In this document: positions 13,636 through 24,828 of the stretch, piece after piece | Numbering within the stretch: the first letter of the stretch is position 1 | Layout: every line of letters starts with the position of its first letter | Origin: Chara braunii | Taxonomy: Eukaryota > Streptophyta > Charophyceae > Charales > Characeae | DNA: 64,000 nt | Reading direction: 5' to 3' | NCBI GenBank assembly: GCA_003427395.1 | Contig: BFEA01000398.1 | Coordinates: forward strand, 511,373 to 575,372 | Notes under the pieces: model-generated | The model's input: only the letters and a program-made list of their open reading frames with translations | The model's database searches: none | What the model was told of the DNA's origin: nothing | Program-made: the position numbers and the translations under genes

Positions 13636-14461
13636 AGAACTCGTTACTCTCACTGGATGCGCTGGCATGATCAAGGCCGGCGAGAAGGATAAGCTGGCTT
13701 GAGTATGACTGGCAAGAGATGAAGTAAGAGATGAAGTAAGAGGTGAGGTGAAGAGGTGTTGGATTGGGATAGAGGGGGAAGTTTGCCGAAGAAGAAGGGG
13801 CTAGTGAGGAGAAGACTTGCCTGCGATTGGAGCGATTGGAGCGAACGTGGAGTCTTCATCAACAGCTACAAAGAAGAGAAGAACCTCCTGCCCCACTTAC
13901 CTCGATTGATTGCAAAGCTGTGTGTGGTGTATCTCTTCCCCCTCCTTTCTGGTGGTCGTTGCTGCTGTCTGGACGAAACCTGTGCCCTGGTCTGATCTGA
14001 CAGATAGGACTAGAGAGTCAACATTTGGTCTCCGAGTTAGCCATCTGGTCTGTCGATAGGTAGGGAAGGAAGATTGAGTCAGGGAACTGTGTATTGCCAC
14101 GTCAGAGTGTAAGTGGCTGAGAACAGGGAAAACCGTGATAAATTGGATTTGTTTTTGAAGTGAGTTCAAGTTTCTCCCAGCTACCTACTCTATCGAAAGT
14201 GACCAGTCAGACCATCAAAGGCATAGATCAGCGAAGTAACTCAACAGGCAGCAAACAAAAAAGAAAAGAAGAGTTTCTACTTTGTATATTGATTAGGAAA
14301 ACGTTATATATCCTCGGCATTATCAAATTTCGTTGTTCTGAAGCAGTGGCATCCAAATTTTGAAAAAAGAAAAAGTTACAGATCCCATCCACTCAAGTAG
14401 ACTAGGATCCGGGGTAGCTACTTGGTGGCCAGCGGAGGTCTCCCCTGTGCTGTTCGCCACC

Positions 14462-16555
14462 ATGGATGACTACCCCATGTACGGGATGTTGGCTCTGTCT
14501 GTTCTGTTGGGGCCATTATTCCGTTTCTTCTTTCCTCTCGGCTTCAGGAGAGTGTGCACTTCCCGCATGATGATGAGATCTGGAACAGCAAAGCCCGGAC
14601 TCTCAGCGGCAGAGCAGGCAGAAGTAGACTGCCGCTTAGCCGAGAAGAAGAAAGAAAAAGAACAGAACAAGAAGCAGAAAGGAGAAGAGTTGAGGAAGAA
14701 AACTCAAATGAAAGAAGAAACTTCAAGAAAGAATTAAAAAAGAGTTGAAAGAAAAACTGGAAAAAGAATTGCAGGAAAAACTAAAGACTATAGAGGAAGA
14801 AGATGAACCTGCAGATGATGCAGACAGACTCATCAGACGTCGGCCTGAAAGTGGCGAAAACAGTCATACAGGTGGGTTGAATATACAGGTCATTCCCTTA
14901 AACTGGTATGACCAATACAACTATTCCAGTGACAGGATTGAAGAGACGAAGGAAGAAAGGGACACGTTTGTCGCAAAATTGGCATCAATTGAGGATAAAA
15001 GGGAAAAGGAACTCTTGCTAGAAGAAAAATGAGCAAAGTTGCACACTAAAATGTTAGCAGCAAAACAACAAGACTGCATGCAGAGGATGAAAAATTGCAA
15101 AGAGAATTACAGGCGCAGAAGGAAAAACAAATAGCAACCGAAGAACAACTTGCTCGTATGGAGAACAACTGTTCTCCATACAAAACTAGAGTTGGCGGTG
15201 ATGAACAAGACCTTGCAGAAAGTTGAAGCTCACCAGTATGAGTTTGAGGGAGTCTGAAATACCTTCTTGCAGAGATCTGCAACAGAAGTAGATCAACATG
15301 TGCAAGCATATATTGTAAAATTAGACGAGCAGATCAACAAGATTTTAACACCCGCCGTGATTGAGAAATTGGTAAGTAGCGGCGAAGGAGATGGAGGAAA
15401 TGGAAAAGGTGATGGAGACGGAGATAAGAAGAAGAAGGGCGTGCTACAAGAAGATGCAGGGGACGCCAGAAAGATAAAGGTAAAGGTGTCGTGGACATAC
15501 ACCGGCAAAAAGGAAGAAAGTGTTTTGCACTACGCAGCGTATTTCGTATTGGGACAGGGTTCTCATGACCAGTTCGTGTATGGCCGGAGATGCAATGAGT
15601 TTTGCAATTTCCCTGCAGAAGGAAGCTAATTGTCAGTCTATGGTAGAACATTCCCAACAGACCCGTCTTGAATATTTTTTTAAAGCAGTCTGGGAACAAT
15701 TTGAGGGTAAGAACTTAGCACAGAGAACTGAAATGTAAATCCTGAATATTGCAGATAGAAAATGGAAAAGTGTATGCGTACTTAAATCTATGGACGAACT
15801 TCAGCAATGAACATGGACTTATCGCGACGCAAATTTTTAATAACTTTGCCAGAGCACCACCGGATCCTCTCCGCACTCAATTATATCCCCGTACCAAAGA
15901 AGAGGGGATGACTTATGAGAAGTTCAGTAAGATCACATTAGACCATGCTGGTTTCTTGGCCGAAGCCAATTATTGCCATTATTGGAAAGATCTGCAAGCG
16001 AGAAAGAAGTGGCAGAACCGCACCATTTCAGGTTACATACCTGAGAAAGACAACCTCCTTCTGATCTTCGAAGAAGAAAGTGTTGAGACTCTCTCCTACG
16101 ACCAAATAAATTATGGTCTGGAGGGATAACCCAACGGCACAGTAGTTCAGGAGGGGGACTACGCGACCGTTACAACCCGCGGGGGAGGGCGACAAGGTAG
16201 AGGTTGTGGCAGAGGAAGAGGAGGCCGCGGTCGTGGAGGAAGAGGACCCGGCACCCAGAGGGGTGGTGGCGAAGGACGCTACTACGTGGGAGGAAGGGGC
16301 AATAGTCCCTCACAAGGTGGCCGAGGACCCAACTCCACATGGGGAAGAGGAAGAGGCACGTGGAACAAGAACTGGGATCGTCCGTATCCACCCCATCCTG
16401 GCTTGCCCGACGACAGACCTTGGGAAAAATTGGGAATTACAAAAAACGTTTGGCAAGAAAGGAAAGCCGCCGATCATTGCCTCAAATGTGGTGACCCCAA
16501 CCACATTGTTCCCTTCTGCCCAGATTATAAACAACCAAAAGGAAACAACCAGTAG
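14462..16555 (+). pseudogene. gag of element 1 (frameshifted; RGG box and CCHC zinc knuckle)
   Basis: Starts at an ATG in a strong context (gccaccATGG, 14462). Fragments in different frames follow: a Lys/Glu-rich coiled coil (14600-15030), a capsid-like part (15267-16129; motifs KAVWEQFEGKNLAQRTEM and DPLRTQLYPRTKEEGMTYEK), an Arg/Gly box (about 16190-16380) and one CCHC knuckle (16478-16519, CLKCGDPNHIVPFC, spacing C-x2-C-x4-H-x4-C). Gag builds the virus-like particle in the cytoplasm, and the knuckle and RGG box would bind the element RNA. At least four frame changes and stops separate the parts, so no full Gag can be made. The assignment rests on the knuckle, the composition and the position before protease. 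Confidence 0.8.
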
Positions 16556-16821
16556 GGGTTTTAGCTGCCTTTACAGGAACTTCGGATGCAAACAGACTGA
16601 CATCCTCCCATCCGAAGGTTCCCGTGACAGAAACTAAAAAATTTAACTATCCCCACCTAGTTAGCTGTCAAGAGGTAGTTAGTGTATGTAACTCTTTAGG
16701 TGGATCCCTCGCAGGCATGGGTGATGAGTTGGCCACTCGTCGCAAAGCCTGGGTCGAAATGAAAAAACGGAAACAACTAATTATTGCAGATCTATAAGTC
16801 AATAAAGTAAGAGTAAGTGGG

Positions 16822-17133
16822 ATGATTGACAGTGGGTCAACACACAATTATATTAGTAAGAAAGGTTTGCAAAAGTTGCGTCCCAGGCTAAAGGTAAAAC
16901 AGTTGGATGAACCCGTAGTAAGTAAATTAGCGAACTGTAGTGAGATCGTGATAGATAGATATGTTGAAGGGATCCATACATACTTTCGGTTCGAGGCAGA
17001 GGGGAAGGTGGAATGCGTTATCCACTCTCTGACTCTCTTGGTGGAAGGTAGTCTCCTTTTTGACATTCTTTTAGGCACAGATTGGGGGGAAGCTGCGAAT
17101 GCGGATGTGAAGTTGAGGGACCACGAGTGTTGA
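16822..17133 (+). pseudogene. Retropepsin-type aspartic protease segment of element 1
   Basis: The frame holds the active-site motif MIDSGSTHNYIS (Asp-Ser-Gly) and, about 80 residues later, the ILLGTDW block that packs behind the active site. Retropepsins of this size act as dimers and cut Gag-Pol. The segment is about 100 residues and ends at TGA 17131-17133. It is separated from gag by about 270 bases with stops and from RT by a frame change. Catalytic residues are intact, but the polyprotein around it is not. Confidence 0.85.
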
Positions 17134-17214
17134 CTCCCTAGTCCGCAAGGTGGAAAGAAGAAAATCCGCATATTTCATGAATCTGGTAAGGAAAACAGCT
17201 TAGTTCATTGTTGC

Positions 17215-18734
17215 ATGAGTGTCCCCACGTTCGCCCGCCATGTAAAGAAGTATAATCTGTATGATCAAGTGTTTGTGGCATATGTGCGCCCAGTCAAGGA
17301 AGGTGAAGCTAAGGAAAAGGCAAAATCCCTAGAAATTAAGAAAATTCTGAAAGAATTCGCAGATGTGGCAGAGCCCCACACCGTGTGGTGGAACAACCAA
17401 TCAAACATCGCATTGAAATTATCCCTGGAAGCCAGATTCCAAAGGGTCCGATTTATAGAATGCCACCCAAATCATTGGATGAATTGCGAACCCAGCTTGA
17501 TGAAATGCTGGAAAAAGGATGGATAAGGCATAACTCCTCGCCTTATGGTGCGCCAGTGCTATTTGTGCCAAAGAAAGATGGTGGGGTCCGCATGTGTATT
17601 GATTATAGAAGGTTAAATGATATAACTGTCAGAAACGTTGAACCATTACCCAGGATTGATGATTTGCTGGATAGAGTTCAAGGAAGCAGGTACTTCACAA
17701 AAAATGATATGAAGTTTGACTACCATCAAATTGAGGTAGAGCCAGAAGACCAATATAAGACTGCCTTCCGTACAAGGTATGGGCACTATGAATTCATTGT
17801 GTTGCCTTTTGGTCTTACTAATGCACCTGCAACCTTCCAACGAACAATGCATGAAATTTTCCGTGAATGGCTTGATAAATTCGTTGTTATATATCTAGAC
17901 GATATCTTGATTTTTAGTGAAAGTCTGAGTGAACACTGTGAGCACCTTCGACTTGTGCTAAATAAGTTGCGTGAGGCAAAGTTGAAACTGAACCCGAAGA
18001 AGTGTGAGTGGGCAATGCGTCAGGTACTATATTTGTGGCATGTTATAGACGGAGATGAAATTAAACCCGAAGGTGCAAAAATTGCAGTTATTCGAAATTG
18101 ATGCAATCCACGTACATTGACGGAACTACGATCGTTCCTTGGATTGACTAACTACTATCTTAAGTTTGTAAGACACTTCAAGATAATTGTTGCTCCCCTT
18201 CGCAGACTATTAAAGAAGGAAACGATTTGGGAATGAGACAAAAATTGTACGTCTTCGTTTAAGCATCTTAAGAAATGTTTGATTAACTATCCGGTTTTGA
18301 AAGTTATTGATCCTTCATTGCCCTTTGTTGTTACTACCAACGCCAGGTAGTACGGGACAGGCGTTGTACTCCAACAAGATAACGGTAATGGATACAGGCC
18401 TGTCGAGTTTATGTCCTGACGACTGCCTGAGTATGAAAGAAAATTATATGCACTCCGGGAAGCTTTGGATCATTAGCGTCATTATCTCCTAGGTCGCCAC
18501 TTCAAAGTGTACTCAGACCATGAGACACTTCGTTGGTTAAAGACGCAGGCCCGGATAACACCTAAAGTGACTACGTGGGCTGCGGAAATCGATCAATACG
18601 ACTTTGAACTAAAGCCAGTAAAAAGTAAGTATAACGTTGTTGCCGACCCACTGAGTCGAAGATCTGATTTCTTTGGTGCTATTGTAACGTATTTAGACAC
18701 AGGCATCGATTTACAAGATATGGTGTTATGCTGA
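17215..18734 (+). pseudogene. Reverse transcriptase and RNase H of element 1
   Basis: The N-terminal linker (17215 onward, KKILKEFADVAEP) shifts frame near 17380 into the RT frame, which stays open to 18101. RT blocks seen: YRMPPKSLDELRTQLDEML, SPYGAPVLFVPKKDGG, RMCIDYRRLN, LPFGLTNAPATFQR, and catalytic YLDD at 17892-17903. The usual F(S/T)KIDLKSGYHQI block reads FTKNDMKFDYHQI, keeping the first catalytic Asp. RNase H follows but is cut by stops; its C-terminal part is at 18507-18734 (YSDHETLRWL, VADPLSRR). Role: copying the element RNA into DNA. Clearly a Ty3/gypsy enzyme, now inactive because of stops after 18101. Confidence 0.92.
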
Positions 18735-19380
18735 AACGTGTTCAAGAAGCGCCACACGAGTTTCATAATTATCGAGTAACCCAAGGACTTCTATTTGAAA
18801 GAACTGATGTGCAAGATAGACTTTGTATTCCAAATAACGAAGAGATCAAAAGTGTGATCTTAGGGGAATGTCATGATACCGAAGGCCATTTCGGGTGGAA
18901 AAAAACCTACGCTAATCTCTTGCGTTCTTACACCTGGCCTCGAATAAAACCTGATTGTATTGCATATGTGCAAGGTTGTCAAGTGTGCCAACGGAATAAA
19001 AGCACCACACGACCTCCCCTTGGTCTATTGAAACCCTTGCCTATCCCAACAAGTCCTGAAGACTCTGTGTCCATCGATTTCATGGACACTAAGGTGAAAA
19101 GCAGGAACGGAAAAAACCAAGTTATGGTAATTGTTGATAGGTTCAGCAAGTTTGCTGTTTTTGTAGCATTGCCTGCAGAAGCTAAAACTGACTTAGTAAT
19201 TCGAGAATTCTTTAACCATTGGGTGAAAGACTACGGACATCCCTTGACTATCGTTAGTGACAAAGACTCTCGGTTCACCAGTAAACAATGACAGCAACTA
19301 ATGAGTGTCTATGGCTCTAAGTTGACAATGTCATCAGGCCGACACCCTGAGACAAATGGGCAAACTGAGCATATGAATGA
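18728..19380 (+). pseudogene. Integrase of element 1, zinc-binding domain and first copy of the core
   Basis: The HHCC zinc finger (H...H in CHDTEGHFGWKK, CQVCQRNK) is followed by the catalytic core start SIDFMDTK with the first Asp, and VSDKDSRFTS with the second Asp. The frame ends at TGA 19289-19291 although sequence homologous to the core continues to 19380. The last ~270 bases (19111-19380) occur again just downstream, so this copy is joined to a repeat of itself. Integrase inserts the cDNA into the host chromosome; the third catalytic residue lies only in the downstream copy. Confidence 0.88.
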
Positions 19381-20987
19381 AAAAAACCAAGTTATGGTAA
19401 TTGTTGATAGGTTTAGCAAGTTTGCTGGTTTTTTTTTTTTAAACAATCCGATCGGATGGTAGGTGTGCTGATACGAGCAGACACATCTATCACCGTCGGG
19501 GAGGCTCCATCTATTGGTGGGGAGCAACACCTGCTGGAAATCAAGTCCAGCGTCCCATTGGATACAACATTGTGGTACAATGTTTGTTGGGCATATGGCC
19601 ACTAGAGTTCCTACGCCAGAGCATCTTTCTTTCCCTCGGGGCCGCTTATGGAACCCTTCCAATTTGCAGAGCTCCTACTTTCAACTGGCCCAGCCCCACC
19701 AGGATGGTGTCCGCCGTGTTATAACTTATGCGCTCGTCGTGCTGCTAGTGGCTGGATTCCCATCCTCATTGTCTGCAACCCCCCTTATTCCAACCCCCCT
19801 TTTTCTGAAACCATTTATACGTACTAAACCTTGTACCCTCTTCGAGTACCTTGCCCCAATTATTATGAACCTTAAAGCTGTGGCCGTGGGCAGGCACAGA
19901 TAGGAGCAGAAGCCCCTCCGAGTCCAGTTCCAATAGTGGGGAGCTGCACCTGCTGGAAACCAGGGCCAACAACCCTTATCATTTGAGGACTGGGAGGTAA
20001 TGATACTGGAGGCCTCATGTCATGCGTAAACAACACTGAAATCTTTTTCAGTAGCTGAGATTGCTGTCCTGCTGACTCTGAAGATGTCCGTTATGCAATG
20101 GGGCTCCTCGATGTGAAGTCCCGAAGTCACTGCCCCATAACTCCGTTCACGACACTGCTTAGAGCCCCGTCGTGGGGCCACTGTTGGCTCTGAAGATGAC
20201 CCTGATTCAACGGGGCTCCTCGCTGTGCAATCCCGGGGTCATGGTGTCCCCGACTTTGTTCTTATAGCCACTTCTCATATGCTTTTTGTCACACTTTTGT
20301 AGTTGTGTCGTCGTCGTCGTCATTCGTGGAGAGTACAACAGTCCACAACCGGCCCGGGATGAAAGGGATGTCGGGGTGCAGGAGAAGCAATCAGGGTAGG
20401 CGGGAGGGCAAGGACGGGGGGATAGGGTGGGCAGGGGAGGAGCAGAGAGGGAGGGCGGGGTGGATTGGAGCAGGAGGTGGGAGAGGTGCAGGGGGGGCCT
20501 GCGGACTGAGATAGGGGACCCCAAAGCAGTTGAACGGTCTCCTCCTCCAGGTGGATTCTGTGGCCCTCCATGGTTTCCAATGGATGTCCAGTCCGTCAGT
20601 CAGCTCCGCGAATCTATTGTTCGGGTCCTGCCACAGCTGGCGGTAGGTGAGAACCATGGGTTCCCTGGCTGCCTGTTCCCTCTCCTGTCGGCACGCCCGT
20701 TTCAATTCTTTCCATGCCTCGAGCGTTCAGGCTGTGATTTTATCTTCCGTCGCTAAGTTTGCTATTTTTGTAGCATTGCCTGCATAAGCTAAAACTGACT
20801 TAGTAATTCGAGAATTCTTTAACCATTGGGTGAAAGACTACGGACATCCCTTGACTATCGTTTGTGATAGAGACTCTCGGTTCACCAGTAAACAATGGCA
20901 GCAACTAATGAGTGTCTATGGCTCTAAGTTGACAATGTCATTAGGCCAACACCCTGAGACAAATGTGCAAACTGAGCAAATGAATAA
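19111..20987 (+). repeat. 270-bp tandem duplication inside integrase, second copy split by an insertion
   Basis: 19111-19380 (starting aaaaaaccaagttatgg) is followed immediately by a second copy. That copy runs 19381-19426 and resumes at 20764-20987 after a nested insertion. The junction lies at similar A-rich sequence (gaacggaaaaaa versus gaatgaaaaaaa), consistent with slippage or unequal exchange. The second copy then continues into the rest of integrase, so the duplication came first and the insertion later. Confidence 0.88.
19427..20754 (-). mobile_element. 1.33-kb nested insertion with poly(A) tail (read on minus strand) and 9-bp target duplication
   Basis: Bounded by direct repeats aagtttgct at 19418-19426 and 20755-20763, which are one copy in the undisturbed integrase. 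The left end carries GG then 12 T (19429-19440), so the inserted unit has a 3' poly(A) on the minus strand. It has no LTRs. These are hallmarks of target-primed retrotransposition by a LINE, a SINE or a processed transcript. Internal repeats occur: 'ggctctgaagatg...cggggctcctcg' near 20078 and 20189, and 'ggggagc...cacctgctggaaa' near 19518 and 19936. A minus frame at 20391-20705 is coherent at its start (QEREQAAREPMVLTYRQLWQ) but is not recognised. No reverse transcriptase is present, so it is non-autonomous. Confidence 0.82.
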
Positions 20988-21780
20988 GATTTTGCAGCAA
21001 ACACTACGTATGTACATTCATCATGATCAGGTTGACTGGGATGAACATTTGCCCACAGTTGCTAGTGCCTATAATAAATCAGTGCACTTGTCTACTTGCA
21101 GAACTCCGATGGAGTTACGTTTGGGATGAAGTCCTCGCAGACCTATAGATTGTCTAAACCCGGATATAGTACATAAACTTCCGCAAGGGACCAGAGAGTG
21201 CGCAATGCAATATAAAAACTTAAAAAAAGATTTAGAAAACGTAAAAGAAAACATAATAATAGTGCAGCATAAAATGATTGAACAAGCCAATAAACACAAG
21301 AGACGTTCTCAATTTGTTGTAGGTGATCTGGTTTGGGTAAAATCGAAGGAATTTATCCCATAAGAAAACATATCTCGAAAATTGTTGCCTGCCTACAGAG
21401 GACCCTGACAAGTATTAGATGTGATAGGAGATGTGGATGGACCCTCCTACGTTATTGAGGTACCTCCACACTTGCATACTTACCCGGTGTTCCACGCGTC
21501 AAAGCTCTTACCTTGTGTAACTAACGAAATATTTCACAGTCGAAGGTTAACGATTCCTCCAAGTATGAATGAGAAATTTGATGTTGATAAGATCGTTGCT
21601 GAAAGTACTATCCAGACTGGATGCAAAGGTAGACTTCAGCGGTAATATAAAGTCAGATTCGCATATCAAGATCCAAGTGAAGACCGCTGGTTTAGTAGGG
21701 AAGAGTTAATTGAAACTGCAGCGAACATAGTATCTTACTATGAAAGAGCAAGAAGAAATCTCAATATTGTGGACGAATAA
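20764..21780 (+). pseudogene. Integrase of element 1: core end, C-terminal domain and chromodomain-like tail
   Basis: Continues the split second integrase copy: FNHWVKDYGHPLTIV, CDRDSRFTSKQW, then HPETNVQTEQMNKILQQTLR carrying the catalytic Glu. It goes on to DWDEHLPTVASAYNKSVH and, after stops, VVGDLVWVKSKEF, the conserved PHLHTYPVFHASKLLP block and a tail VRFAYQDPSEDRWFSREEL. The tail resembles the chromodomain at the end of chromovirus integrases, thought to guide insertion to marked chromatin. Coding homology ends at TAA 21778-21780, 44 bases before the 3' LTR. Stops at 21127-21129 and near 21361 and a frame change prevent expression. Confidence 0.85.
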
Positions 21781-21824
21781 GTGTTTCTTAGAGGACTTCT
21801 AAATTAGGCCGGTGAGAGTAAAAG

Positions 21825-22060
21825 TGTGCCAGACTTGGAATTCATGTTGATCGAAGAAGACTTGTAACTTTGTTCAGTGCTATACACTTTGAACTCACGA
21901 TGTTCTCTCTCTAATTCTGAGTTTGATAATTGAGTTGAGCTTCCTGGTTCTCATTCATCTTCTATTGGGTTTTGTGTGAGACTTCACAATCTGTGAAATC
22001 AGTGTATATGCATGTGATCTGATGCACTCCGGCAAGTGATAAACAGTCGGGTTCTTTGCA
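21825..22060 (+). repeat. 3' LTR of element 1
   Basis: Starts TGTGCCAG and ends TTTGCA; near-identical to 13382-13619. Preceded by a purine-biased stretch (ccggtgagagtaaaag) that could be the polypurine tract. The copies differ at only about a dozen sites, mostly transitions. Confidence 0.88.
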
Positions 22061-22278
22061 GACAAATGTATTTTAAGTGTTTGCTCCTTTTAAGCCAAGT
22101 AGAGGATTTTTTATGTCTCTGGTTGAAGCAGCGGAGGATAGAATGACCAATACCTTTTGTTATCATCTCTGACACAACAATGCATATGTGTGGACAATTC
22201 ATTTTTATTGAAAAATTATTCCGCAACATAATAAAAATATAATGTCTAACATGTAATATCTTAAAGCATGAGGAACCA

Positions 22279-22438
22279 TATGACTCGTCAACTTCTTTAC
22301 GGAATAAGGTTTCACAACAACCTTTTGGCAGACAGTTTTCTTGATAAACGGGCATATATATGACTCGTCAACTTCTTTACGGAATAAGGTTTCACAACAA
22401 CCCTCTAGCCGTCAATTTTCTTGATAAACATGCATGGA
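22279..22438. repeat. 80-bp tandem direct duplication
   Basis: Two adjacent units begin with tatgactcgtcaacttc at 22279 and 22359, a period of exactly 80 bp. They share 'acggaataaggtttcacaac' and 'ttttcttgataaac'. They differ at a few sites near the middle and end. No coding sense is seen. Confidence 0.85.
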
Positions 22439-24234
22439 GGATGCGTTTTTTGTGATGATACAACAAAATTGAAAAGGTCGAGCATGGTGAATGTATTATG
22501 CATGCGCTGTGTGTGTGAAAAGTAGCTAAGAAAGACATCGACATTCATGTAACTGTATGTGACCAACGTAAACCCGAACTCCACCTTTCTGACATTATTG
22601 AAAATTTACGGGTAATGCAACTAACATTAACATATATTATTTTTATTCTCTCTTTAGCAATCATTTGTTTCAAAATGAAACTTCAGTGAAATTTACTAGA
22701 CGCTTTCACATCCTAGAGTATTTTCAAAATGAACAAACTAACTCTATTGGAGTCATGTAGGAAACAAGAAAAGTATGTGCATATGAGAACAACGATTTAC
22801 ATCCATATGTTATTGCAATGTTTTCCCCCCCCCTCCTCATCCTGGCTATAGTTTCGAATAAATTCAACATACTCTCTCTTCCGAAGCCTTGAGTATTAGT
22901 TTTATTCTAGCCCATACCATCTTTAATGATGCATATTTCTCACCTTTTGGTTATACTCATCCATATGAACCTTATAATCAGTTTGATGCTTTAGTTGTAC
23001 TTTCAAGTTGTTTATCACACTACGATGAAAAGTTCACAAACATTAAGGTACTTTACAAAGTTGATCAGGTTCTTATACTAAACACACTTGAGACATCTTG
23101 TGAAGTTATGGCCTATCGTAAAATTAAACATATTAAAAGTTGTAACAAGGTAATATTCTTTTCACCAAATTGGACTCTCATTCAGAGATCTCATGTCATT
23201 CGCAATGGAGTCAAGATTATCATACATAAACGTATCCAGTTTCTTGAATATAGTGATATATACGGCAAATGTATGTTTTAGGTTAATGTTAACATGCTTA
23301 GATATGAATCGCCTGATAGATGTGGGATGGAGTGAAGATTAGCATTAACATGGCTAGATATGACATGACTTAGGAAGATGAGCGAGGAAGAGGGGTGATG
23401 AAGGTTAGTGGGTACTCACCTGATAGATGCGTGAATGTGCATGGCGGATATTAGTTGGAGTGATTTGGCTTAGTAGATCCGTTGATGAGCACGACTCCTT
23501 TTTATATATTGTTTATCTCTCTTTTTCTGATTGTGTACCATGATGGAAAACGTAAGCGGGTGCATTGTGTAAAGAGTCAACATTAGAAGTAACAAAAAGA
23601 GGAAAGAAGTAGGAGACAATCAAACGAGGGAAACGCGACAGAAACAGAGAGAGGAGATTGAAGAGTGCCTCTCCATGGATAGGATAGGCCTTTGTAGTGG
23701 GCCCTTTCACAATTTTGCCCTGTGACTCGAAATTTAGAGCTAGCGTGGGCAAGGAGTTACTATGATAATAGAATGAAAGAAATAAAAAAGTCGTGGCAGG
23801 GAAGGGAGGCAACGAGGAAGGAGAAGGAAGAGACAACAGGGTTGAGGTCGCCATCATCTTGCGTCCATAACCGTGATGATCTTCCTATGGTTGATCAGGG
23901 TGGTAACGACAACCTCTATGTCCTAAGCCACGATGATCTTCGTCTTCAGTCACGGTTATCTTCGTCTTCAGTTACGGTGCGCCTTCGATCATGACGATCG
24001 TCTTCGAGATCACAGTCGATCCTCCTCGTGATCGGGGTCTATCTGCCTCACGGACGTGATCGTTTTTCACAGGGGTGTTTGCCTTGAGGTCAATTGTGTT
24101 CGCGCCACCCCACGCAGTGGTGCTTATCCTTGTCATCATCTTCAACCTTTGCTCCATTGGTGGTCACCAGATTGCAAGACTATGGCATGATATTAGACTA
24201 CTTGAATCTAGTTGTGTCAACGACCAGATACCTC

Positions 24235-24237
<3 letters not shown>
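22439..24237. other. AT-rich to mixed spacer, no recognised gene
   Basis: Apart from the AT-rich ORF listed separately, nothing identifiable. Around 23290-23500 the plus strand has G-rich degenerate repeats (gatagatg, atggctagatatga). 23860-24010 repeats 'cttcgtcttcagt.acgg' motifs. Confidence 0.4.
22862..23281 (+). CDS. Hypothetical AT-rich ORF, not recognised
   Basis: A 139-codon open frame in a conspicuously AT-rich stretch (about 22060-23300). There is no ATG at its start: the first in-frame ATG is well inside (at the VMAYRKIKHIKSCNK part), so a full product would need a spliced or upstream start. Composition is Ile/Lys/Asn/Ser-rich with no low-complexity repeats. I see no known motif. 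It could be a chance ORF, a fragment of an unrelated mobile element, or an organelle-derived insert. Listed because the frame is longer than expected for AT-rich random sequence. Confidence 0.2.
   Translation: MQHTLSSEALSISFILAHTIFNDAYFSPFGYTHPYEPYNQFDALVVLSSCLSHYDEKFTNIKVLYKVDQVLILNTLETSCEVMAYRKIKHIKSCNKVIFFSPNWTLIQRSHVIRNGVKIIIHKRIQFLEYSDIYGKCMF

Positions 24238-24307
<70 letters not shown>
24238..24307. repeat. (GA)n microsatellite
   Basis: About 35 near-perfect GA dinucleotides. It makes spurious Arg-Glu ORFs in all plus frames. Confidence 0.97.
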
Positions 24308-24312
<5 letters not shown>

Positions 24313-24714
24313 GAAATGCACCAGGGGGAGAATTGAAGAAACAGTAGAATTTACATTAGTTGATGTTGCCTACTGCTCCAAACGAACGGATCCTTATCAT
24401 CGTTGTATCCGACCAGAAGGATAGTTTATATACATTTGTTCCTATTTAGGCTATTTTATTGTCATTGCTATAAGTAGTCATTTTTATGGTTGTTGTTCAT
24501 TGTTTGGCGGTACAACTAGAGAAGGAAGGAGAATCCTGACAAATGAGGAGAGAGAGAGAAGCGGGAACGAAAAGACAAGTAGAAGTCGAAGTAACCGTGT
24601 GTTGCCACGTGTTCAATGAACGTGCCTTTCTCGTTCATGCTTTGAACGCGGCTAAACGCGTTTGATGCGTTTCAGCAAGAGGCATTTTTGCCGCAGGAGT
24701 GTGGGCTGGGGGCC

Positions 24715-24736
24715 GTGTGTGTGTGTGTGAGTGCAC

Positions 24737-24826
<90 letters not shown>
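24715..24826. repeat. (GT)n microsatellite
   Basis: GT run of about 110 bases with a short interruption (agtgcaccc) near 24730. Alternating purine-pyrimidine DNA of this length can form Z-DNA, but no function is shown. Confidence 0.97.

Positions 24827-24828
<2 letters not shown>

Larger units (their letters stand above)
13382..22060 (+). mobile_element. Ty3/gypsy LTR retrotransposon 1 (decayed, chromodomain-like tail)
   Basis: A near-identical pair of ~237-bp sequences (13382-13619 and 21825-22060) starts with TG and ends with TTGCA. Between them lie, in order, a Met-type PBS, gag with RGG box and CCHC knuckle, retropepsin, RT with YLDD, RNase H, and integrase with HHCC and a chromodomain-like C-terminus. 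This is the Ty3/gypsy order. The LTRs differ by roughly a dozen mostly transition changes in about 236 bp, so insertion is not recent. Multiple frameshifts and stops make it non-autonomous now. It grew by an internal 270-bp duplication and a 1.3-kb nested insertion in the integrase. 13636-14461 is leader without a gene. No flanking target-site duplication was recognised. Confidence 0.9.

Noticed and set aside
24094-24424. ORFs with Arg-Glu runs
   Set aside because: Made by the (GA)n microsatellite.
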